This document shows positions 22,101 to 25,115 of a stretch of 25,115 nt of DNA, piece by piece. The DNA is from Phoronis ovalis (lineage: Eukaryota > Phoronida > Phoronidae): assembly GCA_028565635.1 (NCBI GenBank), contig JAOXYB010060279.1, forward strand, positions 1 to 25,115. The letters are read 5' to 3'. A program made the position numbers and the translations under genes. The notes under the pieces were generated by a model. It saw nothing but the letters and a program-made list of their open reading frames with translations. It did not search any database and was not told the origin of the DNA. Within the stretch, counting starts at the first letter, position 1. Each line of letters opens with the position of its first letter.

Positions 22101-22121
22101 AATGCGACATGGATTGCTTAA
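999..22121 (+). CDS. AK9: Adenylate kinase 9, 3' part of the gene (27 coding exons, 5' end outside the window)
   Basis: Multi-domain nucleoside monophosphate kinase that moves phosphate from NTPs to AMP, dAMP, CMP or dCMP; human AK9 is reported in nucleus and cytosol and is linked to sperm motility (family knowledge). Joining the 27 exons gives 4662 nt with no internal stop. Seen in order: rest of kinase domain 2 with acidic inserts and GGWIFDNFPKT (215-225); acidic linker (about 290-523); CPV module (542-587); domain 3 P-loop GAKGSGKT (604-611) and LEGFPRT (758-764); CPV module (992-1041); domain 4 P-loop GPPKSGKT (1058-1065) and LDGFPNT (1137-1143); two CPV modules (1282-1331, 1368-1417); C-terminal tail ending at TAA 22119-22121. 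The first codons continue an upstream exon, so the start is not visible. Identity rests on motif order and recollection of human AK9; exon edges are by eye. Confidence 0.94.
1162..1522 (+). other. AK9 intron 1
   Basis: AT-rich with gtaggt donor and ttctag acceptor. Nothing else recognised. Confidence 0.7.
1523..1579 (+). CDS. AK9: AK9 exon: short acidic cassette
   Basis: Only 57 nt, encoding residues 55-73, mostly Asp, Glu, Thr and Lys (begins DTEKDVDDP). Both flanking introns are phase 1, so the exon can be skipped without changing frame. The acceptor is ttctag and the donor G|gtatgc. Low-complexity acidic sequence gives no homology support; the call depends on splice sites, phase and its place inside the gene. 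Confidence 0.75.
1580..2229 (+). other. AK9 intron 2
   Basis: AT-rich intron; no gene, RNA or clear repeat recognised. Confidence 0.7.
2230..2328 (+). CDS. AK9: AK9 exon: acidic cassette
   Basis: 99 nt encoding residues 74-106, a Lys/Glu stretch followed by an Asp/Glu run (DDDEEDEETED). Symmetric phase 1-1 again. The acceptor is aatgtag and the donor G|gtagat. The antisense of this exon is open over 2162-2353 as a Ser-rich shadow and is not a gene. Likely a disordered loop inserted within kinase domain 2. Confidence 0.78.
2329..3611 (+). other. AK9 intron 3
   Basis: Long AT-rich intron. I searched it for further acidic phase 1 cassettes and found none with both splice sites. Confidence 0.7.
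3612..3680 (+). CDS. AK9: AK9 exon: acidic cassette
   Basis: 69 nt encoding residues 107-129, beginning DDDKDDKEEIKDDT and ending in Gly/Ala-rich sequence. The acceptor follows a pyrimidine tract (ccttttttcag) and the donor is G|gtaaaa. Third successive symmetric phase 1-1 exon of the same composition. Confidence 0.76.
3681..4242 (+). other. AK9 intron 4
   Basis: AT-rich; nothing else recognised. Confidence 0.7.
4243..4492 (+). CDS. AK9: AK9 exon: end of acidic loop and helix leading to the NMP-binding strand
   Basis: Encodes residues 130-212. It contains HPEVTLMVEEAM and a helix with SPEVWAEVAEEAIKKL, matching the human AK9 segment (recalled as HPEVVTMIEE) just before the second NMP-binding motif. 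This corresponds to the region of kinase domains that follows the NMP-binding helices. The donor GT|gtgagt is strong and leaves phase 2. Reading past it meets TGA at once. Confidence 0.88.
4493..4872 (+). other. AK9 intron 5
   Basis: Strong gtgagt donor and ttcttcag acceptor. An open frame through 4620-4946 crosses the next splice site in the wrong frame and is a shadow. Confidence 0.7.
4873..5103 (+). CDS. AK9: AK9 exon: NMP-binding motif of kinase domain 2 and start of coiled-coil linker
   Basis: Encodes residues 213-289. The motif GGWIFDNFPKTRDQW (215-229) is the counterpart of the adenylate kinase GF-DGFPRT-Q signature. It is followed by a hydrophobic strand (IIPDDVVCL) typical of the next parallel beta strand and then a Lys/Glu/Arg-rich helix. 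Gly of DGF is Asn and Arg of PRT is Lys, so AMP binding by this domain may be weak or altered. Symmetric phase 2-2. Confidence 0.93.
5328..5431 (+). CDS. AK9: AK9 exon: charged coiled-coil linker
   Basis: Encodes residues 290-324, a Glu/Arg/Ala-rich helix (EEARLAALEEERIAKENERQ) that continues the coiled coil begun in the previous exon. The acceptor reads cag|gag, a NAGNAG tandem site. The donor G|gtatgc leaves phase 1. Confidence 0.85.
5432..6921 (+). other. AK9 intron 7
   Basis: Longest AK9 intron. It contains a perfect 10-bp GC-rich hairpin at 5612-5639 in a locally CpG-rich patch. The rest is strongly AT-rich, with random open frames on both strands and no recognisable gene. Confidence 0.65.
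6922..6981 (+). CDS. AK9: AK9 exon: small Asp/Thr/Ser-rich cassette
   Basis: 60 nt encoding residues 325-344 (DTTDETDASKSP and following). Phase 1-1, donor G|gtatgc. There are two in-frame acceptors: after ttaaag (used here) and nine bases later after ccacag, so the product may differ by three residues. Least certain of the AK9 exons because it is short and low complexity. Confidence 0.65.
6982..8265 (+). other. AK9 intron 8
   Basis: AT-rich. A GC-richer patch near 7945-8060 includes a perfect 6-bp stem, 4-base loop hairpin at 7999-8014 and may be the remnant of a dispersed repeat. Open frames on both strands near 7233-7608 have no coding character. Confidence 0.65.
8266..8475 (+). CDS. AK9: AK9 exon: long acidic linker
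   Basis: 210 nt encoding residues 345-414, rich in Glu, Asp, Gln and Thr with Pro near the middle (EIPEEKPDEIIDTD). Phase 1-1, acceptor cactag, donor G|gtaatt. Predicted disordered linker between kinase domains 2 and 3. Human AK9 has an acidic stretch at the same place in the protein. Confidence 0.82.
8476..9258 (+). other. AK9 intron 9
   Basis: AT-rich with pyrimidine-rich stretches. It holds a weak AT-rich inverted repeat near 8985-9015 and nothing else recognised. Confidence 0.65.
9259..9477 (+). CDS. AK9: AK9 exon: conserved linker helix region
   Basis: Encodes residues 415-487. After a Pro/Glu-rich start it has a less acidic, folded-looking part (DEYRKELKDFYQEWLSISG, then TEETILKEIKTNIER). 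The human protein has a comparable helical segment here (recalled as KIGSFIILWKQLE). Symmetric phase 1-1; acceptor tttcag, donor C|gtaagc. Confidence 0.9.
9759..9865 (+). CDS. AK9: AK9 exon: FNYTAWEYTG motif and poly-Glu
   Basis: Encodes residues 488-523. It starts RQFNYTAWEYTGMD, close to the human AK9 FQYTAWELTG stretch as I recall it and so a strong family marker, then passes into an almost pure Glu tail. Acceptor ttgcag, donor GAG|gtactt, phase 0. Reading on into the intron stays open to about 10114, but that tail is intronic. Confidence 0.93.
9866..10737 (+). other. AK9 intron 11
   Basis: AT-rich; the early part stays open in the frame of the preceding exon by chance. No other feature seen. 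Confidence 0.65.
10738..10950 (+). CDS. AK9: AK9 exon: first CPV (YHS-like) module
   Basis: A single phase 0-0 exon (residues 524-594) that is almost exactly one module: FCPVSL (541-546), PGNPE, then KVYYL, FLEDPYQYL (to 587). The pattern Cys-Pro-Val, aromatic YY, Phe, Asp-Pro and Tyr-Leu resembles YHS domains, but the second cysteine is absent. Human AK9 has such modules before its P-loops. The cag|gag acceptor is a NAGNAG site. Confidence 0.95.
11112..11272. mobile_element. Possible MITE-like inverted-repeat element
   Basis: Perfect 12-bp inverted repeats AGACTTTCAGAA at 11124-11135 and TTCTGAAAGTCT at 11257-11268, separated by about 120 bp. The similarity continues weakly outward (AATG on both outer sides). 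A candidate 5-bp duplication TTTCA lies at 11112-11116 and 11268-11272, although the right copy overlaps the repeat by one base. No coding capacity. A chance inverted repeat cannot be excluded without other genomic copies. Confidence 0.35.
11239..11250 (-). promoter_or_regulatory. CTCF-like core motif
   Basis: On the minus strand this reads CCACTAGGTGGC, an exact fit to the core consensus of the bilaterian insulator protein CTCF. A second copy of CACTAGGTGGC occurs in intron 21 on the plus strand. Motif match only; binding is not shown. Confidence 0.3.
11352..11563 (+). CDS. AK9: AK9 exon: P-loop of kinase domain 3
   Basis: Encodes residues 595-664. IRLCILGAKGSGKT holds the Walker A / P-loop (604-611) that binds the NTP phosphates. 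It is followed by the helix HGRSLAKKLGL and the NMP-binding segment FHERLQELLLP, after which the sequence turns into an acidic run. The spliced frame joins GA|A across the donor; read-through gives an immediate TAA, so intron retention would truncate the protein. Confidence 0.96.
11564..12658 (+). other. AK9 intron 13
   Basis: The first 75 bases can form a nested hairpin (11591-11636). A GC-richer stretch at about 12320-12490 carries a TGAGTCA (AP-1-like) match, which I do not call. Remainder AT-rich. Confidence 0.65.
12659..12791 (+). CDS. AK9: AK9 exon: Thr/Ser/Gln-rich insertion in kinase domain 3
   Basis: Encodes residues 665-709, a low-complexity segment rich in Thr, Ser, Asp and Gln, ending EEEVK. 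It lies between the NMP-binding helix and the central strand of domain 3, so it is an insertion within the kinase fold. Acceptor tttgtag, donor AAG|gtaaat, phase 0. Confidence 0.85.
12792..14230 (+). other. AK9 intron 14
   Basis: Mostly filled by the degenerate tandem repeat described separately, with about 200 bp of ordinary AT-rich sequence before it and about 150 bp after it. Confidence 0.7.
12990..14075. repeat. Degenerate tandem repeat, about four units
   Basis: Recurring words in the same order: TTGCCTGGATGATT (13069 and 13777 areas), TTTTAAGAAGGCCATATAG (twice, 13090 and 13350 areas), GAAAACTGGGTCAA (13155 and 13857 areas), TTTAATTCAGAA (13509 and 13964 areas), ATAGGTTAAGTTTGA or ACAGGTCAAGTTTGA, and GGATCACTTCC followed by ATGGC and ACTGGTGG. 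Units are about 345, 245, 150 and 300 bp, so the third is internally deleted. The final words also occur at the left edge, near 13003. No protein-coding frame persists, so it is a non-autonomous or satellite-type repeat. Confidence 0.75.
14231..14358 (+). CDS. AK9: AK9 exon: acidic segment and helix before the domain 3 NMP motif
   Basis: Encodes residues 710-751. After EEEEIEYTEDEEA comes IPNEVLENIVTDWFNKESFK, matching the adenylate kinase pattern P-D-E-hydrophobic-helix that leads to the DGFPRT strand. The donor AA|gttagt is slightly weak; joining to the next exon restores Lys and the motif STGFVLEGFPRT, which supports it strongly. Confidence 0.92.
14359..14777 (+). other. AK9 intron 15
   Basis: AT-rich; an open frame within it (14369-14566) has no homology to AK9. 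Nothing else seen. Confidence 0.7.
14778..14997 (+). CDS. AK9: AK9 exon: LEGFPRT motif of kinase domain 3, then Lys-rich insertion
   Basis: Encodes residues 752-825. GFVLEGFPRTPEEA (755-768) is the AMP-binding signature, with Glu for the usual Asp but the phosphate-binding Arg763 kept. It is followed by DAAIVLSVEDTDVIGRLL, the next strand and the start of the LID region. Instead of a short LID the sequence becomes Lys/Arg-rich to the end of the exon, which could also act as a nuclear-localisation-like basic patch. Confidence 0.95.
14998..15524 (+). other. AK9 intron 16
   Basis: AT-rich; no feature recognised. Confidence 0.7.
15525..15698 (+). CDS. AK9: AK9 exon: charged helix and 12-Glu run in the domain 3 LID
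   Basis: A symmetric phase 0-0 exon (58 codons, residues 826-883). It starts as a Glu/Lys/Arg helix (IQKRREELLKEQAEKKAQRL), turns to DEEVE and runs into twelve Glu codons, then IEAILAEEFE. Both splice sites are good (ttag and gag|gtaagc). It extends the insertion that replaces the LID of kinase domain 3. Confidence 0.88.
15699..16681 (+). other. AK9 intron 17
   Basis: AT-rich, pyrimidine-rich on the coding strand in places; open frames are short and not conserved in type. No feature recognised. Confidence 0.65.
16682..16782 (+). CDS. AK9: AK9 exon: acidic tail of the LID insertion
   Basis: Encodes residues 884-916, Glu/Asp-rich then TDRMTNDMNEVYDNDVN, which leads back into the kinase fold. 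Acceptor gacag followed by GAG (NAGNAG), donor AG|gtaaaa. The antisense strand is open with a Ser run, a shadow of the poly-Glu. Confidence 0.87.
16783..17086 (+). other. AK9 intron 18
   Basis: AT-rich; nothing further recognised. Confidence 0.7.
17087..17321 (+). CDS. AK9: AK9 exon: C-terminal part of kinase domain 3 and start of second CPV module
   Basis: Encodes residues 917-995. LASVQEVLEELLIPRIELDGGRKPHIV corresponds to the closing strand and helix of the kinase, and QLKPMVAYRQSLFERCYAI to the final helix. It ends with RFGRWCPVQ, the first residues of the next CPV module (Cys992), so the module is split by an intron, unlike the first. Confidence 0.95.
17322..17781 (+). other. AK9 intron 19
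   Basis: AT-rich; no feature recognised. Confidence 0.7.
17782..17995 (+). CDS. AK9: AK9 exon: second CPV module and P-loop of kinase domain 4
   Basis: Encodes residues 996-1066. The module continues with HIYYCSSHENREAFLQDPLMY (1020-1040), which is strikingly YHS-like and here retains the YYCS cysteine (Cys1024). Ten residues on comes IRLAIVGPPKSGKTT with the P-loop at 1058-1065. The exon repeats the CPV-then-P-loop order of exons 12-13. Donor T|gtaagt, phase 1. Confidence 0.96.
18173..18374 (+). CDS. AK9: AK9 exon: NMP-binding helices of kinase domain 4
   Basis: Encodes residues 1067-1133. LAKKFEEVYG follows the P-loop; MSIGEALR (1080-1087) matches the adenylate kinase ST-GDLLR segment with the AMP-binding Arg. 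KGLTVPDELMVQALEVAL matches the canonical G-VPDE--- helix. This is the best preserved kinase domain of those visible. Acceptor tttacag, donor GG|gtacgt. Confidence 0.96.
18375..19048 (+). other. AK9 intron 21
   Basis: Contains the second CTCF-like core, on the plus strand. The region 18595-18705 has several short inverted words (for example TGCACAATT against AATTGTGCG) but no convincing element. Confidence 0.65.
18579..18590 (+). promoter_or_regulatory. CTCF-like core motif
   Basis: Reads TCACTAGGTGGC, one mismatch from the CTCF core consensus and sharing 11 bases with the minus-strand copy in intron 12. Motif match only. Confidence 0.25.
19049..19195 (+). CDS. AK9: AK9 exon: LDGFPNT motif of kinase domain 4
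   Basis: Encodes residues 1134-1182. GYCLDGFPNTKKQ (1134-1146) is the NMP-binding signature with Asn1142 in place of the usual Arg. It is followed by IIPVRMIELKVDSKEAMVRG, the next strand and LID entry. Acceptor ttttcag, donor AA|gtaagt, phase 2. Confidence 0.96.
19196..19668 (+). other. AK9 intron 22
   Basis: AT-rich; no feature recognised. Confidence 0.7.
19669..19886 (+). CDS. AK9: AK9 exon: C-terminal part of kinase domain 4
   Basis: Encodes residues 1183-1255. FKERIDPIREWYKSEHMNYILLEGERSKWWVWHQAL follows the usual adenylate kinase end: a helix corresponding to Y---T-PVI-YY, the closing strand and the last helix. Arg in FKERI may serve in place of a LID arginine. Donor G|gtaagt, phase 1. 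Confidence 0.95.
19887..20214 (+). other. AK9 intron 23
   Basis: AT-rich; the start stays open for about 100 bases by chance. Nothing else seen. Confidence 0.7.
20215..20581 (+). CDS. AK9: AK9 exon: third CPV module and start of the fourth
   Basis: Largest exon here, residues 1256-1377. YCPVNL (1281-1286), then HYYKMSG and FLAEPEKFV (to 1331), form the third module. A Pro/Lys-rich spacer with RRTAQEVKQMFPKQIEL leads to YCPVTF (1367-1372), the start of the fourth module. No P-loop follows, so these two modules stand alone at the C-terminus. Donor AG|gtatgc. Confidence 0.95.
20582..20981 (+). other. AK9 intron 24
   Basis: AT-rich; no feature recognised. Confidence 0.7.
20982..21080 (+). CDS. 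AK9: AK9 exon: body of the fourth CPV module
   Basis: Encodes residues 1378-1410: IIPGNPELVVEYRQKLYYFESEEKL and following. The PGNPE word is shared with the first module (WPGNPE) and YYF--E--L--F matches the other copies. Symmetric phase 2-2. Donor AG|gtattt is weak, but the join to the next exon restores FMRLPEHYW, the DP--YL counterpart. Confidence 0.93.
21081..21396 (+). other. AK9 intron 25
   Basis: AT-rich; no feature recognised. Confidence 0.7.
21397..21614 (+). CDS. AK9: AK9 exon: end of the fourth CPV module and C-terminal region
   Basis: Encodes residues 1411-1483. After LPEHYWDLKLPHKIPP comes a stretch with PMLGYMEQSVATAITKSM and the conserved-looking SPSRSALLYVAYHLK. It forms the C-terminal AK9 region of unknown function. 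Acceptor tgacag, donor G|gtgagt, phase 1. Confidence 0.94.
21910..22121 (+). CDS. AK9: AK9 terminal coding exon
   Basis: Encodes residues 1484-1553 and the TAA stop. YNPKSSEYIRKKYKQKL, CELIKYLG and IDFDHKLDQFL closely follow the human AK9 C-terminus as I recall it, which fixes the gene end. Acceptor tttgcag. The protein ends normally with no sign of truncation. Confidence 0.96.
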
Positions 22122-22132
22122 GAATGAATTAG

Positions 22133-22150
22133 TTATTATTATTATTATTA
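22133..22150. repeat. (TTA)6 microsatellite
   Basis: Six perfect TTA units just after the AK9 stop codon, within the presumed 3' UTR. Confidence 0.85.
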
Positions 22151-22890
22151 TTTAGATCCAATGTTATTCTTACTGATAATCATTTAGTTCAATTAGAGGA
22201 ACTGAACTTTCTTAACTGCATGTGAAACTTCAACTTCTAAACATTCTAATCAGTCACCCAATGAAAGATGTCCAACTAAAGGAAGTGTTGGGATCAGCAA
22301 ACTTTGCTTCATCACATTTTTTAAAAATGTTATTTTTTCAATTTGCGTTCTGATGAAACTGAGTTCAGTTGTTAAAAGTTTCATATTTTATTGTAAAAAT
22401 ATGTATAAATACAAGTATATAGTGTGATATTTTAGTAAATTTTGTAAATATTTTGATATTATGAAATCTGTATTAGCTGTGATATTATTATAATATAAAT
22501 CCAAAACCTTCAAACATATTTTAAAACATTATATTTTTACCAAATGAAATGATCTGTCAAAGCCCTTATATACATGTGTATAACGATGCTTTTAGCATGT
22601 ATGTTTGAAGATGTTACATCATTTCCCAAATTTGTTTGTAGAATTGCATTAACATTACTCTCATGTATTGGCAAGCAACAAAAAAGACCAAGTTGCACTG
22701 ATATACAAATATGTGGTGTATTTCATCACCAGCTACACTAGTCGGATGGATGTTTTCCATGAAGATGTCAGTCATGCCTCAAAACATCTTAGCCAAATTA
22801 CCAGACCATAAAAATGATAAGTTCCAGTTGAACACAACTGTACTTATTTTCTTTTTTATGCCTTTGAAGCATTCAAAAATTTTAAAACTA

Positions 22891-22896
22891 AATAAA
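22891..22896 (+). terminator. Candidate AATAAA poly(A) signal for AK9
   Basis: First canonical AATAAA after the AK9 stop (about 770 bases downstream). Others lie at 23248-23253 and 23422-23427, so alternative ends are possible. Not supported by transcript data. Confidence 0.3.
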
Positions 22897-24077
22897 TGCC
22901 ACCTGGACTACAGTGAACAAATTGGAACTAATTTGAATCAAACGCGGCAACCTGTTCAGATGTTGTACAGATTAATACCTCGGTTTCGATTTCTATAAGA
23001 TTTGCAGTAGTATGGGAAATACCATATCAATCAAAATTTCGACTCCGTGGACCACAGAAGATTGACTATTCTCCATTCATTTTTCCCAATGTTAAATCCT
23101 CACAGGCAAAGTTCGAGCTGTTTTCAAGACAAACCAATTGTAACTTGTGCAATTATTGAGAAAGGTAAAAAAAAAACAGAGGTTGATTTAAATTCAAAAT
23201 TATTAAAAAGAATGTGTTAAGTGTGTTCTAAAATTGAAAAAAAAATCAATAAAAACAAGTTCTTTTATCTGGTACTATTCTTGAACTAAAAGAAAACAAT
23301 TATGACTGGAGAACATATCTTTTCCGATATCTAAATTGTTTAACTATAATTATAATTTTCAGAGCCGCTTGAAATGTTTCTATTTTACTTCAAAAGAAGG
23401 GCTATTGAATGAAACATATAAAATAAAGGGTTTCATTCATAAGCACTATAGTACTATTTCAATAATATTGTAATTAATTGTAAATATGTATAAATTATTT
23501 CCAGTAGATGAATACCATAACAAACCCATTCTTGATCTTTGTGTAGGGCTTATTAATTTGTAAATATCGAATTTCTCAGGCAAAGTCTTTCATCGTGCTC
23601 ATAAAGTGTGGTGGGAATTGAAATGATCACTGCCTCACTTTGATTAATAATTCAAAAAAAGAGTGTATGTTGCTATGGCTAAAAAGCTAAATAGGAAAAC
23701 ATTGAATACGATAGACATGCTGATCTGAACATTTTTGAATTTACGTTATCAACGTAACCTAGTTCCAGGTTTGTCTCTAAAGTTTGAATAATAGTTTGAG
23801 TTAAAATCTAAAAAGAACATATAGTGGAGAGGTTAATACGTATAAGGCATTCTCTGTGTTAGTATATTTATTGGACCATTATTTTATACAGATTGAAATT
23901 TACAATCTGTTTAGGGCTGAGGAACAACTGCACGTTAATATATGATTACAAACCGAACAGTTTCATTACTTGCTTGGTTGTAAATGCATTTTTAAGTCAA
24001 CATCATATTTCTAGTTGGGAAAAGCATATACCCTCTCGTAAGGGATCTTGATATTGACTATTGATCACCAACTGCGG

Positions 24078-24194
24078 ATGTCCGTCCAACCTATTGATGT
24101 AACTGATCGCCAAGGAATGGGAGATAGCAATAATAACATGGACTCAGCGAAGTACCAACGACATCACAACAATGACACAGAAATTTCGTTAAAG
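24078..24194 (+). CDS. Possible first coding exon of an unidentified downstream gene
   Basis: An ATG opens 39 codons (MSVQPIDVTDRQGMGD and following, rich in Asn, Asp, His) before a candidate donor AAG|gtgtag; without splicing the ORF stops two codons later at TAG (24198-24200). An in-frame TAA at 24039-24041 lies upstream, so this ATG is the first. The stretch is CpG-richer than the rest of the window, as expected for a 5' end. A donor gtaact at 24099 is an alternative. Both donors are phase 0 and fit the exon at 24764. The protein is not recognised; the N-terminus looks disordered and cytosolic. Confidence 0.35.
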
Positions 24195-24763
24195 GTGTAG
24201 TATCTCCACTGTAAATCAGTGACTGTCGAAAGCAGGAATGATACTGAAGAACGTTGCCTGTCGCGTGGTTCTTACATTGATATACGACAACTGTTGAATT
24301 GATCGTAATTGTGATTGGAAAATAGAAATGTGAGTGCCTGTGACAAGATTGAAACAAAGGTTTTCTAAATGCAAATAATAAATTGCGCAAAGAAAAAAAA
24401 AACGCTTAACAAGCAAAGAAAAAAAACATCTAGTCTGCATCTAGTTGGATTCAAAGAAAATTCTGTCAAATATTTGGAAAAGATGGAAGGAATAGAAAAA
24501 TTAACTGACTTATACTATAAAACAATGTTTCAGTTTAAGGCAACGTTCTTCGTGATCTATTTTTAAAATGTTTTTTGTTAATTTACTTTTAAATTTAATG
24601 CAATTAAAGATAATATACCTTTTCATTGCAATTAAATTAAGAAAAATAAGCAAATCTATGGAGGTGTTACTTGTAATGAAACCTCTTTAAACAATTATAG
24701 AGTCCATACACCAAAATCACCGCAAACTAGTAATTTTAATGCAAAAATTTATTTTTTTTGCAG
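24195..24763 (+). other. Possible intron 1 of the downstream gene
   Basis: CpG remains frequent to about 24310, then the sequence becomes AT-rich with A runs and ends with a strong acceptor (tttttttgcag). Antisense open frames at 24091-24440 have no protein character. Confidence 0.35.
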
Positions 24764-24811
24764 CTGGAGAATGTGGATGCCTTCCTCAAACTAAGAGACA
24801 AAATGAGACCC
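24764..24811 (+). CDS. Probable 48-bp exon of an unidentified downstream gene
   Basis: Clean internal-exon signals: a long pyrimidine tract with tttgcag acceptor and a perfect gtaagt donor. In phase 0 it encodes LENVDAFLKLRDKMRP, an amphipathic charged helix; in phase 1 it would give a Cys-containing peptide (GECGCLPQTKRQNE). The third frame has a stop. Phase 0 fits the candidate first exon. It is symmetric in either open phase. Family not recognised. Confidence 0.5.
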
Positions 24812-25115
24812 GTAAGTAAAAAAAAAGTAACTTTTACAAGAAGTATCTGAGTATTTCTAAAAATCATACTATTTCATGCTATTCAATGCAATTTTTCACG
24901 TATAAAAGTGCTCTCCAACAACTCCCTGTAGATAATTGTGCCTTTCATTTATTACACTCTCTATTTAATTAAGAGAACTCTTGTTCCTGTACTTTTGAAA
25001 AAGTCTAGTCAGTGGGACATGTTTATGGAATTATTTGAGGAGTTATAGTGGGCGATGAATATCGTTGCACTGCGAACTCCACCCCAAATGAAGTGGATCT
25101 GAAGCGCCTATATAT
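24812..25115 (+). other. Intron or non-coding sequence to the window end
   Basis: Follows the gtaagt donor. AT-rich at first, with a GC-richer end (about 25040-25110) that contains no splice-bounded open frame I can support. Confidence 0.5.

Larger units (their letters stand above)
22122..24077 (+). other. AK9 3' UTR and intergenic region
   Basis: AT-rich with no convincing coding frame. It starts with a (TTA)6 run and holds canonical AATAAA signals at 22891, 23248 and 23422; TATAAA variants lie nearer the stop at 22404 and 22494. I cannot tell which poly(A) site is used. The open frame at 22711-22998 has no protein character. Confidence 0.6.

Noticed and set aside
22711-22998. Open frame of 95 codons after AK9
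   Set aside because: Lies in 3' UTR/intergenic DNA, no splice context and no recognisable domain.
24091-24440. Two minus-strand open frames
   Set aside because: Cys/His/Phe-rich random-looking peptides with no motif; the plus strand has the better ATG ORF and CpG context.
1-25115. CRISPR arrays, bacterial operons, tRNA or rRNA genes, intact transposase or viral genes
   Set aside because: None seen; the window is an intron-rich animal gene with AT-rich introns.

Overview
This window is eukaryotic, AT-rich animal genomic DNA. The genes are split into many short exons by GT-AG introns, there are no operons or bacterial-type ORFs, and the long CDS is a recognisable metazoan protein. The intron sizes (about 0.2-1.5 kb), the AT-rich introns and the few CpGs across most of the window suggest an invertebrate. 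I cannot name the species or phylum from the sequence alone.

Almost the whole window (999-22121, + strand) is the 3' part of one gene, which I identify as adenylate kinase 9 (AK9). AK9 is the large, multi-domain nucleoside monophosphate kinase of animals. I reconstruct 27 coding exons that join in one open frame of 4662 nt (1553 residues plus stop). Every intron has GT and AG ends and the phases agree throughout. The N-terminal part (first kinase domain and the P-loop of the second; from recollection of human AK9, roughly 1900 aa, a few hundred residues) must lie 5' of the window. Residue numbers in the entries are window-relative: residue 1 is the first codon at 999.

Order along the visible protein: C-terminal part of kinase domain 2, interrupted by acidic cassettes (exons 1-6); a long acidic and charged linker (exons 7-11); a Cys-Pro-Val module and the P-loop of kinase domain 3 (exons 12-13); an acidic insertion, the LEGFPRT motif, and a Lys-rich then Glu-rich insertion where the LID would be (exons 14-18); the end of domain 3, a second Cys-Pro-Val module and an almost complete kinase domain 4 (exons 19-23); then two more Cys-Pro-Val modules and a conserved C-terminal tail (exons 24-27). 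The four Cys-Pro-Val modules resemble the YHS fold family in sequence pattern.

Non-coding structure includes a degenerate tandem repeat of four units in intron 14 (about 12990-14075), a MITE-like inverted-repeat element in intron 12, two CTCF-like core motifs in opposite orientation, and several intronic hairpins. Downstream of AK9, 22122-24077 is 3' UTR and intergenic DNA. From about 24000 CpG becomes noticeably more frequent. A short ATG-initiated ORF at 24078 and a clean 48-bp exon at 24764-24811 may be the 5' end of a second + strand gene that I do not recognise. I found no RNA genes, no CRISPR, no intact transposase and no clearly novel system. The most interesting signals are the tandem module architecture and the divergent active sites of the AK9 paralogous domains.
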